Shown here: positions 50,148-63,289 of the stretch, piece after piece
Position numbering within the stretch: the stretch's first letter is position 1
Layout of the letters: each line of letters begins with the position of its first letter
Source: Progne subis subis
Taxonomy: Eukaryota; Chordata; Aves; Passeriformes; Hirundinidae
Length of the DNA: 64,000 nt
Direction of reading: 5' to 3'
NCBI GenBank assembly: GCA_022316685.1
Contig: JAKJHU010000038.1
Coordinates: 916,384 to 980,383 of the forward strand
The notes under the pieces: generated by a model
Databases searched by the model: none
What the model saw: only the letters and a program-made list of their open reading frames with translations
Told to the model about the DNA's origin: nothing
Program-made: the position numbers and the translations under genes

Positions 50148-51099
50148 GTAAGTACACCAAATGCCATATTTTAACAAAATGTTTTTGCTCACAGTAACAC
50201 TCAAGCTCTTAATTTAAGGAGAATGAACAACCTAAGGTTTTGTTACTGTAGTGCACAGCAGACAGATGGTTCTCTGTCTTGCACAGAGCAAACAAGGAAC
50301 TAAACAGTTGTAAGTACCAGATAAAAGGTGCTGAGAGGATTGGGTACGTAGGGAAACTTCCAGTTAGACCCATTGCCAAGGTGTGGTAATGGGAGCCCAC
50401 ATAACCAAACCAAAGTGTTGTATTGTAAAACAGTAATAGTGTGTGAAACACCCTAGGTGTTCTCAGACATCCTTTGACTCTCTAAGACGTACAGGGAGAG
50501 AGTACACAGAGGTCTCCAAACCTTCACACACCAGCAGGATTATTTGTTTTCCTTTGTGTCTTAAGGATTTATGATGCTACTCTTCTTGGGCCTGGAAACC
50601 AGCCACACACAAAACAGAGAGAGATAGAAGCATCTGGTGAACTTCAGAGTTCTGTCTTTCATGAAAGATGAAGAGATGGGTGCAAAACTCTGTCTGAGGG
50701 GACTTGGTTTTTGTTTTGGTTTTTTTTGTTTTTTTTTTTTTTTAAGAAGTACCTTCATTTCATGTTAAAATTGATTTGTGAATTCTTTGTTTCAGAGTTT
50801 TGGGAGGATGTGCTGGCTGTGTTTTGTCTGCAGCTCAAATGAGCTGTTTGTGGCAGTTGCATAGCAATTTTTTTCTTCCCTTGTGTCAAATCCTGGTTGC
50901 CACTGCCTGTACCTCTGCTCAGTGTTAGGGGTTTCCATTTTTAAGGTGCTTAGGGTTTGAATTCCGAAGATTGGCAAAATGTGTCTGTTAGAATGTGCAT
51001 GTAACAATTACCTCAACAGTCACACTTTTCTGAAAGCTTGTGTCTGTGCTCTATTTATTAAATGCATAGGCTATTAAAGGAAACAACAATTCAGTTCCC

Positions 51100-52690
51100 T
51101 TAATCCCATTTCTGACAGACCCACGTGAGAGCCATGCACCTGTGACTGAGCTGATGGAGCAGCAAAGCAGAGAGGGGGCCTGAGATCAACTCCCTGAACA
51201 ACCAGACCTCACTGAGTGACAGCTTGTTTGTGTCCTGAGTGATGTGCAGGATCTGGTTCGGAATCTCACAATGGAATCGCTGCTCTGTGACAGTGACTGT
51301 AATGTACTTCAATTCAGTCCCCCACAGGGGCAACAAAGGCCAAAAAATCCACCACAAGTATGCTTAACTTCAAAAAGAACAACCCGGTGAAAACAGGGAA
51401 GCCCACTAAAAAGAGGCTAAAATGGGCCACTAAAAGAATTAAATTCTTCCAGGCAGTAAGATGATCTCTGAAGTAGCCACACAGCAGCAGAGCGTGGCCC
51501 ATCCTTTGGGAAAGACTTCAGCAAGGGTGAAAAGAGCCTGGCATGGCTAATCAGCAAAGGAAAAAAAGCTATTAGAAGTAAGATAATTCAGAAAACCAAA
51601 GCTGTGTGTAAACTAAGTTAGAGGGGCTGCATACTAAAGACAAAAAATAAAACTGTAATCAAACTAGCCAAAGGAGTTTAAGGGCTAACCAGCTTCAGGG
51701 ATCAGAATTTTCTCTAAACATTTTTTTGATCACTTTAGCAGAAACAGATCATGACCAGCACATAAATGTCAAAATAGACACACATTTTTTGTACTGATAT
51801 TTGCTGTGAGTAAAACTGGGGCTAATCCCATATAGAAATTTTTTTGTTTGTTGTTTTTTTATGGAGAGAGTGGGGACATCAGCATACCTAGGTCCAAGGA
51901 AGGATTAACAGTACCAAAAGGGAGATCTATGCTATTTAAAAATACATGTGAGGTTTGGTGACAATTTGAACTTCTTCAAGGTAGTAATGATGAGGATCAG
52001 TTGTGAAAAATTGCCAAAGTGATTTGGTAATAATATTACCTAGATGAAATTTAGAGTAAATAAATGTAAAGTACACATACACTGGGGAAAAAAGCCTTTT
52101 TCACATAGAAGATGATGGGCTCTGAACTGGTGAAGAGTAAGACGTGGGGGCTATGATAAATAGGCCCATGAAAAGTTCATCATCATCTCAGTGCTTGGCT
52201 GTAGTTAAAAAATCAGTAGTTAGAAGTTACTAAAGAACAGAGGACAAACAGAACACATAATAATTCCACTGTATAAAGCTATGATGCACCAGGACATCGA
52301 AAATTAGGTGCAGTTCTAGACATGTCATTGCAAAAATGATGTTTTAGAACTGGAAAAAGTCCAGAGAATGGCAGCAAAGATGACTTAACCAACATCTTCT
52401 GTGAAGAGGCTGGGAGGCCTGGTACCATTGAAAGGAGGCAAAGTGAGCAGCCGTGTTAGAGACCTACAAAACCACAGCTGCTAGCAAGAAGGCATGTACA
52501 GACTCACTGCTGTCTCTTACAGTGCAAGAACATGTGAAAGGAATGGGAAAGAGAAGATTAAAACAAGAGTGATTTCATGCAGTGGATAAAGGACCTTTGC
52601 AACTCCTTTCCAAAGGCTTTAATGAACACAGGTTTTCATGCAAACAAGGGGAGACTGGAGTTTATAACTGGGAGGGTGCTACCTTCTGTG
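51100..52690 (+). mobile_element. Ancient CR1/L3-like LINE, decayed reverse-transcriptase end and 3' region
   Basis: From about 52030 the sequence follows the layout of old CR1-type elements: an aatgtaaagtacacatac stretch, gatgatgggctctgaactgg, a tataaagctatgatgcaccagg stretch, ggtgcagttcta, gaactggaaaaagtccagag and the caaacaaggggagactggag region. The part at 51100-51800 (for example ggcatggctaatcagcaaag and gctattagaagtaagataat) looks like an earlier section of the same ORF2. It is full of stops and indels. The identification is from memory of the family and is firmer for 52030-52690 than for the first kilobase. Confidence 0.55.
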
Positions 52691-53090
52691 TGTAGACAAA
52701 GCACGACCCACTCAGAAAATCTCCTGAGCTGAAAATATTCAGAAACTCATATAGGAGAGTATTAGGGGGAAATATCATAGTTCTTGTGTTGGTTTTGTTC
52801 TCATCAGGTGGCTGCTGCTGACCACTTCCTAGTCTGATTGAATCCTTTCTCTGGCCCAGTATGGCTGCTCATGTGCATGTGATCACAGGTAATTACTGAT
52901 GCAAACTTTGCATGTCCAGACTGTTGCAACATATCTTGCTAAACTAAATGTTTTTGGGTTTTTTTAGATCAAGTATCAAAATGAGATTATAGTCGTAATA
53001 CTAAAGTAATACCATGACACTTTATAATTAGTGACTTGCACTATTTTTCTATAAGGTAGCTCCCAATAATGAGATTCAGTGTTGGCTGTG

Positions 53091-53657
53091 AGAGCTGAGA
53101 CAGTGGTGTCTTGACTGTGGGGACAGTGTCGAAGGGGGCAGGTTGGATCACTGGTGACTCGGCTGTGGGACAGTGTCGAAGTGGGCAGGTTGGATCACTG
53201 GTGACTTGGCTGTGGGACAGTGTCGAAGTGGGCAGGTTGGATCACTGGTGACTTGGCTGTGGGACAGTGTCGAAGTGGGCAGGTTGGATCACTGGTGACT
53301 TGGCTGTGGGGACAGTGTCGAAGGGGGCAGGTTGGATCACTGGTGACTTGGCTGTGGGACAGTGTCGAAGTGGGCAGGTTGGATCACTGGTGACTCGGCT
53401 GTGGGACAGTGTCGAAGGGGGCAGGTTGGATCACTGATGACTTGGCTGTGGGGACAGTGTCGAAGGGGGCAGGTTGGATCACTGGTGACTCGGCTGTGGG
53501 ACAGTGTCGAAGTGGGCAGGTTGGATCACTGGTGACTCGGCTGTGGGGACAGTGTCGAAGTGGGCAGGTTGGATCACTGGTGACTCGGCTGTGGGGACAG
53601 TGTCGAAGGGGGCAGGTTGGATCACTGGTGACTCGGCTGTGGGGACAGTGTTTAAGG
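53091..53657. repeat. 47/48-bp minisatellite, 11 full units plus partial ends
   Basis: Full units start at 53123, 53170, 53217, 53264, 53312, 53359, 53406, 53454, 53501, 53549 and 53597. A partial unit begins at 53645, and a degenerate half unit precedes the array (53091-53122). Each unit holds cagtgtcgaag, gggcaggttggatcactg and gctgtggg. Units differ at three sites: aagggggc or aagtgggc, gactcgg or gacttgg, and three or four G at the end (47 or 48 bp). The variants are interleaved. The array is G-rich with one or two CpGs per unit, unlike its AT-rich surroundings. The 48-bp units keep frame, giving a meaningless repetitive ORF. Confidence 0.97.
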
Positions 53658-54835
53658 TTCAGTTGGTGTTACAACCATTCATTCATCACCTTGAACAAGA
53701 GGCTCAGGTTCACTTCTTTTCACCTGATAATTTCAGCTGAAATGAAGAGAGCTGATTAACTAAAAAGGAAGGAGTCCTTTAATCTTCAATAGCAGACCTT
53801 ATGTCTGCCTACCATTTTGTACTGTTAGTCTCCTTTTATGTTTATATTTCACTGGTCACTCAGAAATATGTTTAGCATGGAATTTTGCCTTACCTTAAGT
53901 TCTTCCCTAAGCAGGAACTTTTATTTGAATAGTTTTACTATCTTTTAATACCAGGAAATATACAGATTAAAAAAAAAAAAAAAAAGTGTTCATTTATTGA
54001 AACCATCTTTCCAGCTTCTGAGGTGTTCTCTGTATTGTATTTGAACTTGTCAATAATATTTGTTTTTGTAATTGATAGACTTGAGAAACACATCTCAAAT
54101 AGCATCTCATACTGCTTGTTCTAACTGTTGAGAATCACTGTTCTGATACAGCCTAAATTAGTATATTTTGTAATTAGGTTAATTACAAATGTTCTATGAT
54201 ATGATTTTATTTGAAAATGTTGACTGATCCAGAGTGTAATTTCTAAAAAAGTGTATGAGTCTTAAAAATTTCTGTTCAGCTGTGGTTTTTAAGCTTTCTG
54301 ATTGACAGGTATTATTTTTTCTTCTTTCACACAGAAATGAACACTGAAAATGAGGGGTTCTGTGTTTTGCCCAGTTGTGTCTGAGCCACACCAAGGAGAA
54401 AAAAACATCCTCAGGTAATTTTTTTGAGTTCTCTTGTTTTTAGGTGACTGTTAAAAATACCATAAAGATGTTAATATTAGAATTATAGTTGAATCGATCC
54501 AAGATAGGGGATCAATATGTCACTCTCCTTAAGAAATTTAACAACTCTATAGTCCTTTTTTGCTTGATACTCCACTAAGGTGTTATCGAACATATAAAAA
54601 TATGCTTATATTTTTTTATAAGCAACGTTCATGCTCTGAACTATCCCAATTTGATTAATCATACGCAGATTACTAGTCATTCTGAAAAGAAAATGGCTGC
54701 AAAGGAACACACTGCCCTGAAATCAGGCACATTTGGCAGGCTTCATACTAACTTGATAGTAATTATGATCTCCATCGAGTGAGACAGGCAGTGAATAAGA
54801 TATTTAACGCTGTGTGCTTTGGCTGTGAAAACCTT

Positions 54836-55188
54836 TTTGACTTGTGCTTTCAATTTCTGGGTTTCAGTGTTATTAAAATATCTATGTGGGTATATTTTAA
54901 AAGAAATAATTATCCTTTCCTATACACACACTATTTTTTTAATCTCAGGGAATTTTCTCTGTTTACTGACTGGTCCCCAGAGATGGATGCTCTAACCACC
55001 ACAGAGAGAGCAGGACCATAAATATCCTTTTGCAACACAGGAACTGCAGTTACAGTGTAGTGAAATCTATCATCTCTCTCATGTAAGATGCAAGCTGTCT
55101 GCATCAGAAAAATACCCAGAACTTTCTACCCACAGTGCCTATGTTCAACTATGGTTTTAATTTTAGAGATTTGATGTGTATATTCCAG
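54836..55188 (+). pseudogene. Dynein relic exon(s): HFSVF..SFPG ... GNF ... LHQK..[19 protein letters not shown]
   Basis: The last part is strong. From 55099 one frame reads LHQKNTQNFLPTVPMFNY, then GFNFRDLMCIFQ, matching LHQK.[25 protein letters not shown] without gaps. A TAA stop lies in frame at 55084-55086, twelve bases before the LHQK match. The donor that should follow IFQ reads CTAACA instead of GTAACA, a probable splice-site loss. Upstream, FDLCFQFLG (54836) recalls FSVFVLSFPG, and SGNFLCLL (near 54945) recalls L.LGNFPASV, in a frame shifted relative to the first. Exon length is larger than expected, so insertions or a lost intron border lie between the blocks. Confidence 0.75.
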
Positions 55189-56432
55189 CTAACACAGGTC
55201 TTTCTATGTAGTTCTTATATTTATAAATTGCTCTTCCTCTTTTCTAAACATTGTAGATTGTTCTGCAATTTATGTAACTCTTGTTTTTTTAACACTGTTA
55301 GTCCAACTCATTGGAGAGTTCCCCAAATATACATGTGTAGGCTATGTCAATACTCATATTAACTACTATGCCTGAACATCTAAATTGTGTCATACCATTT
55401 TCTCATGGTAGTCCACTGGCCACCAGAAAGAGAATGCAGCATTCTCAGTCAAAGAGGAGCTTAGCCATAAGATATCTAGACTGTTGTAATTATCAGGATA
55501 GAAGGGCTTAAAAAAGCTCAAGGTACAACTCTCCTACAAACCTGAAAACTACTTCACAAACTCTGAAGGATAAAGAGAATAAATTTGACCATATTTCATA
55601 TACAATTGCACTGGATTCAGTCAATTCCAAATTGTTCTGAAACATCTGGAGAAGTTTTTGTTGTTTGTAATTGTTATCTTAAAAACTGTAATGCATTGCA
55701 TAACAGCCATGATCTTATTCCTCAGTTTCTGTTGTATAAGGCTTCTAGCTGAAGTTTAGTATTTACTGAATAGGTTTGCTAGATCTACTAGTAGAACTCA
55801 AATCTTGTTCCTTGTGCCATTCCAAGGCACTTCTCCTTGGAGAGAAGAGTAGTAGGAATGAGAGGGTAAGACCAAATTTTCAGAATGTTGGATTAATGCT
55901 TCTAGTCCAGTCAGGACTATGAATGTGGTTGCTGACTTTGCAGTGATGTGGAAGGCAAAATACTGACATGTTACAATAAAAAAAGTTTTGAAGGCTCAAA
56001 ATTCTGGCACCAAGACAAGCTGCCACATGATTAAGAAAATAAGTTTGTGCTCCAGACTGCTCTGAAACTGAATGGGAACAGTTCCTGAAAATAGTAATTC
56101 TCCCAAATGTGTTTATTCCAAGCCTATCTACACTGCAAACTACTCTGTTCTGTGGTGTGAACCTTGAACAAGCTGATTCAAGTACCAGAAACAACCTAAA
56201 TGTGGCAGATCTGTGGTCCCTGCACACTTAAAAAAGCCAGGAAAATATGTCTGCAGAGATCTGATTCCTAGGTAATCAAGTTGTTTTCTTACTGAAGGCA
56301 GCTCAGACACAAAAACTTACATGGTATCACTCACATCTAATAGATGGGCTCTGATACATGGGGTCTGAAATAGCAAAAGACAAAATTTGGTGGGCTCTGG
56401 GTTAAAGGGTTAAAACTGCCAGCTGCTTCTTT

Positions 56433-56477
<45 letters not shown>

Positions 56478-59400
56478 TTTGGGTTTTTTGTTTTGTTTTG
56501 TTTTTTGTTTTTTGGGGTTTTTTTTGTTTGTTTGTTTGGTTTGGTTTATGTGTGTTTGCTTAGCCAACAAACCTAAGCACAACCTGAGGACCCCTGAGAG
56601 GTCCTTTCCTCCCTCCCAGTTTAGTAGATTACCAGAAGCTTATGCACAGAGCAGGCTGTAGGGAGGGAAGAACAAGCAGAGTGCTGGGGCGTCCAAGTGG
56701 CTCCCATTGGAGATGATGGCTTCCTTCCTCATCCTTCTCAAGTCCACCTTCAAATGTTACTGTACTGGTTGTCTTCTCAAATGTGAATGGTCCTTCCATT
56801 TCCTCCTGCTGCCTCGTGCCCACAGGGTTTGGCAGGATCTTTCTTGAAAAAGCACTTACATCACAGTTCCTGCACTGCCTCCTGCATGTAGGCAGAAAGT
56901 GAGGATGGAGATAAAAAATAAGAGAAAGCAAAGAACAGTTAACAATTCTGAGTTTCCCTCAAAACAATTATTGAAAAAATACCATAAGATTTGGAAACTC
57001 AGTGAACCTATTGTGATTTTTCCCCAAGCTAGCTTTCCTTTTGTTTAGCCTTTATCTGGGTTAGCTTTTAACAAAATCAGCTGTCACTTTCTATATGAGT
57101 GAGAACATTTTTAGTAGTGTGGATCAAGCTGGCAACAAGTGAGCAGTAGTGTGAGACCATCAGCAGGTGCGTGGGAGACAGCAGCAATTTGGGAAGCCTG
57201 AAAGAGTGCTGGTGGGGGAAATCAATGTTAAAAAAGCATTGTAAAAATCTCTCTGGTCAGGTATTGCTGGAACAACTGTGCTGCTGAGAGCATAATTTGT
57301 TTTGCTATTCTTCAACAGTTTCTGATCTTTTTATGTTATCTCTAGGATTTAAAACAATTTCCTTTTTTTCAATGCATTTGGAAATATTAATCTTTGGATT
57401 GAGGTAGGAATTTTACCCATAATTCCTGAGGGCTGTTTATTTAACATTTGTTTAGAAGCAAAGAGGAGAGCAGTTTTTTGAATCTCACACTACATCTGGA
57501 TCAAAAAGTCACTGCAAAAAAGAGAATTTTAACAAGAAATACCTCAATCATGGAAAACTTCCAAATAAAATTTCCCAATAATTATATCTGTTAGACATAA
57601 AACCAGCTAAATTTTATTGAATCAACTTGTACGTAAATATGAAAACAGTAGGGAAAGTATGGTTACAGGAGCCACCTACACACCAAATATTTATTAGCAT
57701 GCTTGTTGAATTTAGTATTAAGTGTCAGGGTGATTCCCTGCTGTAAAAGCCCAAGTGAATGCAATTGTATTAGCACTTCGCAGCAGAGAGACTCTAATCT
57801 GCCAACTCCTAAAAATTAATGCAACATTCTTGAGGAAACCATGCTGGAACTGGCACTCTGGGTGAAATCCTGAAGCGAAGAGGAACATTTTCATTGCCTT
57901 TAATGAGTCCATCATTTGTTGACTGATAAGAGCCAATGACAGAATGGAGAGCTGGAGTAGCAAAGAGATAGTTAATGAAGGGTATACTAAAGGGGCGAGG
58001 TGAACAACACATCAGAAACAATGGGGAGTGTCTTAGCCTCAAGTCTGATGTGCTTTTCATAATGCTGGTGTAGTCCTTTGGTATTCAGTGTGTCAGGATA
58101 ATCTATACTGGGAGTGAAGTTAGGAACAATACAGAGCAAAAGAGGCAATCCAGAAAAAAAAAATTTCAAATGGAAGCTGGGACTCCAGGAGGATAGTCAG
58201 GTTATGCTACAGAGTAAGAGGTGTGCCAGAGGTAAATAAAATGGGATTATAACAAAGATGAAAGTCATAGAAAGAAGGGGTAATGGGGAGAATTCTGTTT
58301 CCAAAGCAAACAAACAACCTAATTACATAACTCCTTTTAAAACAGGACATTAATTGTCCATTGAACATAGGCGCTGTGGAAAGTAAATATTCATCTTTTG
58401 GTGACCCAAGAATGCATATCATTGACTGAAACTTTTGTTTCTAATGAGGGATTGACAGTGTCATCAATAAGGAAAAAAGTTTTTTGAATTAAAATGTTTT
58501 TGCAGGGAGCACTTTCACCACCCCAGTTTCTTATTTCCTTGGTCCTTTTATGGCTCCATGAATTCATACTGTATTTCCTTAATTAAATGTATGGAGGAAA
58601 AAGATACTGAACATTTTAACAAAATTTTCATCCATGCTACAGAAGGTACTTGGAGGTATGATTCTCAGCATGAGGTAAGACAGGTATCTACCCTGTTCCA
58701 TGGCATATTACACTCTATGTACTAGGAAGATGAAAGGGATGTTTTTATACTGAAACTATAACTTTTACAGGTAAATTGTTAATTATATTTTATTATTGTT
58801 TGTTTACTCTGCTCCTGGTCTGAATGAACATAATTTCAATATAATAGAAAAGAGTATAAAAACAAAATCACTGGAGTCATAAGAAGAATTCTGTCTTCTG
58901 TTTTACTTGAAGAAGTATACTTATTGAAGTTTCTTCCTTGTGATGAGATTATTTATCTTTTATTGTTCAGATGCTACCACCTCATGGTTGCATGCCATGG
59001 TAAAGACTAGGAGAATATTCATGATCAATGAAGGGCACACAGAAGTAGAGTGTACTCCAAGGAGAGCGGAGTAAAATGATAGCATAAAGTGCCTGGAAAA
59101 TATCGTCCCATAATTTTGGTGTGAACTCGTTTTCTTCCAGAAAAGGAGCTGAAATGAAAATCTTTCAACAAATTCTGCACTGCATTTTCAGCTGTTCAGC
59201 TGTCTACAGAGAGAAGACCCAGCCCAGGATATCTAGCAGCCAGAACTTCTGGAAATGGCATACTGCCAGAGTCTGACAGAAAATAAATTAAAATATTATC
59301 TACTGGTTCTATATTTAACAGGGTTGTTCCCAGACTTCGTAAGTGCACGCACAAAAAGAGAAAATTGTGGTAAAGGGTTAATATGCTGGGTGAATACTTG

Positions 59401-59839
59401 TTTATATCTCTATATTGTTAGCACCAGGGTGTTGATGAGCACATATTTATCCATAAGCCACTAATTTACTGCCACTTTGCCCATGGTGTTGGAGAACCTC
59501 GTTACTTCCCAGTATCTGATTGGGAGAAGCTGACCAGAATTTTAACAGAATCATGAGAGCACTACAACGAGCTTCATGCTGCAACGCACTGTGCTGTCTA
59601 AGGCTGCCACACTGCACATCTAAGTTTCTTTTCTTTTGAGACATACAACATGTGCTCTAGCAGAGTTAATCACTGACGTGCAAATTCATTTAACGGTGAC
59701 TTGTAGGAGTATTAAAAATAACCTCCCAGGTTTAAGGATATATGCTGAGTATCCCAGGCACTTATCACAGTTTTAATATGAACTGTAACCATTTTTAGTT
59801 TTAATGCTTCCAAGAAGTCTTCACTCACTGTGAATTGTT
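55189..59839. other. Relic intron
   Basis: Contains the (TTG)14 microsatellite and its T/G-rich tail. Otherwise AT-rich with no recognised feature. Confidence 0.55.
56433..56474 (+). repeat. (TTG)14 microsatellite with T/G-rich tail
   Basis: Fourteen uninterrupted TTG units are followed to about 56550 by T/G-rich low-complexity sequence. The glutamine run it encodes on the minus strand belongs to a chance ORF. Confidence 0.95.
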
Positions 59840-59929
59840 GGCTCCTTCTCAGCATGACCCACTGGCCTGCTACTGGTCCTGTCAAATGTACCGTGGAGCC
59901 CAGAGGGAGACTGTGGTTGAGCTGTCCAG
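59840..59929 (+). pseudogene. Dynein relic exon: GLLFS..LKTPLDLVRLWLHE..RVY.DK..DE region
   Basis: The segment starts GSFSA (for GLLFSTA). A deletion and frameshift lead to DPLACYW (for TPLDLVRLW) and then, at codon level, R, RE and VVE (for R..RDKLVDE), before a GTATGT donor. Placement right after the [10 protein letters not shown] exon is as expected in dynein. Identities are scattered and two compensating indels are needed, so confidence is moderate. Confidence 0.45.
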
Positions 59930-62900
59930 GTATGTTAAAACTCCTTCTTACAATGTTACAGAAGCTTCAAACCCTCTTCTTTTTGTGGAGATACTAAAAA
60001 GGATACCAAAACACAACAACAAAAAAATCTCTGTGTGTTAGAAACATACACAGAGCTTTAGAAAAGAGATTTATTTAATGCTGTTAAACTAGCCCCATAT
60101 TTTGTTAAGGGTTCATGTGGTGCATCTGCTATCATCTGTTTAATGTATTCCAAGGGGTCATCTCATATAGGAGCAGTTACTAATCTGCAATTAGAATTCA
60201 GTGCATTTTGAAAAGAAAATTAAGAGTAGTTGGGTAAAGAGAATGGAGTTTAAATGTAAATTTACTAAAACTTCTTTTGGAGGAATTTCTGTGGCATACA
60301 TTTCATGTTTCTAAATCTGACAAGTACTCGGTAAAGTGGTTCAACTTTCCATTCCCATACAGATTTTATTTTTGTGCTGAAATGCTAAATTCTGCACCAG
60401 TTCAATTCTTTTAATGATTTATTAAATTTTTTTCCACAAAATTTGTTAGAGAGTCATTATGTCATTTAATTTAGGCTTGTTCGTACAAGCAAGGATTTCC
60501 ATGTCCATTTCTCAGAACAAAATACTCGTTGCTTTTGCTGGGTGCTCACTTATTGCATTCCGTATAGTTTTAACTGTAAAATGGCTTTGGTTAGATTTGT
60601 TTTGTATTTGTTTCTTCACCCTCTGTTTCTCATACAAATCTAAATTGGTATCGGCTTTGAATTGCTGGCACACTCAAAATCTGCACCTCTCCCGTTACAT
60701 AGCAAGGTAAAATAAGAAAATATTTCTGTTTACATTGGCTCCTTCCTTTCATCTCCTCAAACCTAAAATGACTTTGGTATAAATTTAAGTAAAGTGTCTT
60801 ATTACAAAAATCTTGGTGCATCCAAAAATTACTCGTTTATAGTATTCTCAGGGAAGTAATTGGATTTATCTCAGTGCTAAATGATGAAGAACCCCCAAGA
60901 AATAAATGCAGGCTTCATCCACTGGGACCCAAAGCAGAAAGCAAATTAGCTCTTTATCTTGTTTGGATTTTTGTTAATCAAGAAAAATGCACTTAATTAC
61001 TGTGACAGGAAGCAGTGCATGTAGAAACTGCACTGAGCCTGGAGCCAGATGTCATGCAGTCTAAGATAGCTTAAGTTTGTTGTGCTGCCTCTCTGTCAAC
61101 AGAAGAGAACCTCCTCAATCACAGCTAGAACTTGTTATTTTATTCAAATAGGAATTTCAGTAACTCACATAAGAGAAACTTTTTTTTTTTTTTTTTTCAT
61201 GGCTATGACTTTTTTTCTTCGGTTTTGGCTTTAGTTTTAGTTTTTTAGCATGGCCTTTTGAGATTTGCGGTTGTTCTGAAACCTGGACAAACTTAACATC
61301 TCTGTGACCTTTCAACCTCTCAATTTGTTTTGCAACTGGCTAGCGAAAATTGCCAACTTTGAATCAACAGACAAGCATTTTGTTATTCATATTCTCATTA
61401 CTGAATGAGAATGGAAATAAAGCGAATTAGATACCTTTAAAAAACCTACATTCATAAGGTGAATTAACACAAAATGCAGAGCAGGACTCAGCCAAAACCT
61501 TTATTTTGTTCCCTCTGGCTGCTCTGGGAATCACAGAAGTTCACATCAGGAACAGTTGGATCAGCATAGATCAGTTTATGAAGATTTTATTACTATATTC
61601 TAGTCCATTACTTTTGATAGTCCAAATATCTTAAGAATGCCTGCTATCATACAAAAATAAATATTCTTAGTCCTATTTTTATAATTATCAGCTGAATTCT
61701 TGAGACTTCTTGTGGCAATGCTTTCTTAATTGGAGTTGGAAGTAGTCTCAAACAAAGTCTATACTGTTTGGCAGACTTTCACAGCTCATTGGAGTTTTAT
61801 CAGGTCTCCAGACTCCAAGGAGAAGGTCAGGGTAAGGATTCTGGATTGTTGTGATGTTACATTGAAACATGAAGTTCATAAAGCCTTGCTGACTCCCAAA
61901 TGCCAGCAAGGAGAGAGTGCTTGCTTTCCACAAGGAATGGCCCAAGTCAGATTGTGTGCCGGCAGTGGGGTTAAAGCTCAACAGCAGATTGCAGGGTTTC
62001 TTTCTGCATTAGTGGTTGGACTTGATGGTCTTGGAGGTCTTTTCCAGACTTAGTGATTCCATGATTCTTCTCCCCATCATTGCAGAGCTTTCAAATTTTG
62101 ACCCTGGAATACTGCTCTGTGAATCGTCTGGTTTCATACATGGGCTGCCCTTGTGATTGCATTCCATCAGTAAGCAATGTCAGAAGGCAAATGAAGGTTG
62201 GTCACCACATGTGTGCATAGTTTCTCATCTGCTCTTTTTTATTTTTCTCAGCCTTTGGAATGCTAATTTAACTTCCGTGTTTATGTTGTTTGGGCACCTA
62301 TCCCAAATTCAGACCATCATTCAGCAGCCTATTACACCAATTCCCAGCAGAGTGCAGGGATCCATGACAAACGACGTGCAGCCCAGGCAGGGGGTGAAGG
62401 CTGTGGTGTGAGAGAAACACTGTCAGAGGCACAGATCCCAGTTCTTAGCTCTGTAAGGCTCTGCACAAGCTGGGAAGCCACTACCTCACAGACAGGTGAT
62501 AGGGTACCAGACAAGTGGCTAGGTGAAACCTAAATGCCTGTTCCTGGCTCCTACTGTGTTCCTACTATCACAGTTTATCTGTAATTTAGGAATGAAACAT
62601 ATAATCTTACCAATTGCCCTGTAAAAGTTGTCAGCTCCTTGTTTACACGGTTCCATGAAATAGATAGTGTTTCAAGGTTACTTGTGACTTTTTGTTCAGG
62701 TGACAGGGAATGTTGCTTCTAATTAACTCACCATGTTCATCACAATCAGATTCTTTACATCCTTGGGACCTGCATTACAGAGAAATTGCCTCCAAGTATG
62801 ATGTAGTAAGAAGAAACTAGCATTATTTAATCTACTGGAAATTCATAGAAAGTAATGTGACATTTACCCCATTTTGACTGACAAAGTAAAAATATTACAG

Positions 62901-63289
62901 TATTACAATATTTCTCAAAATATATGTTCAGCAAAACTATATTTGTATTAATTTTTAAATTATTATTTTTACATTATTAGAAAGGCTTCAAAGATAGATC
63001 TTTTACTAGGAATATGCCTCAAGTTATAGAAATAAAGTAAGTATTTTATATTTAGAATGAACAATAAAATGTAGTCAGTGATGAAAGAGTACTATGAAAT
63101 GGAGTCCAGAATATCAGAAATAAAATCTGCAGAGAAAAGATTTTTCTGCTTTTTTCATCAGCAAAATTTTGTAATTACAAAGTTTTCTCCTATGTGTCTG
63201 ATGGGTGATAGTCTCACAGCACCAGACTGAAGGCAATGCTTATTGAAGACTGATCTTGGTATATTTGTCTATTTTTACTTTATTTTTAG
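59930..63289. other. Relic intron with a CR1 tail
   Basis: Holds the CR1 3' end at 61985-62070 and a T run near 61182. The dynein exon for the short KD..LFD..Q.E stretch is not recognised. Confidence 0.5.
61985..62070 (+). mobile_element. CR1 LINE fragment, 3' terminus
   Basis: It contains ggttggacttgatggtcttg, gaggtcttttccagactta and the end gattccatgattctt, the diagnostic CR1 3' terminal repeat type. Sequence from about 61840 may belong to the same insertion, but I cannot define its 5' border. Confidence 0.85.

Noticed and set aside
53409..53759. Repetitive protein with a 16-residue period
   Set aside because: It is the translation of the 47/48-bp minisatellite. Unit length alternates between 47 and 48, so no frame is conserved across the array.
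56337..56582. Minus-strand ORF with a polyglutamine run
   Set aside because: Produced by the (TTG)14 microsatellite.
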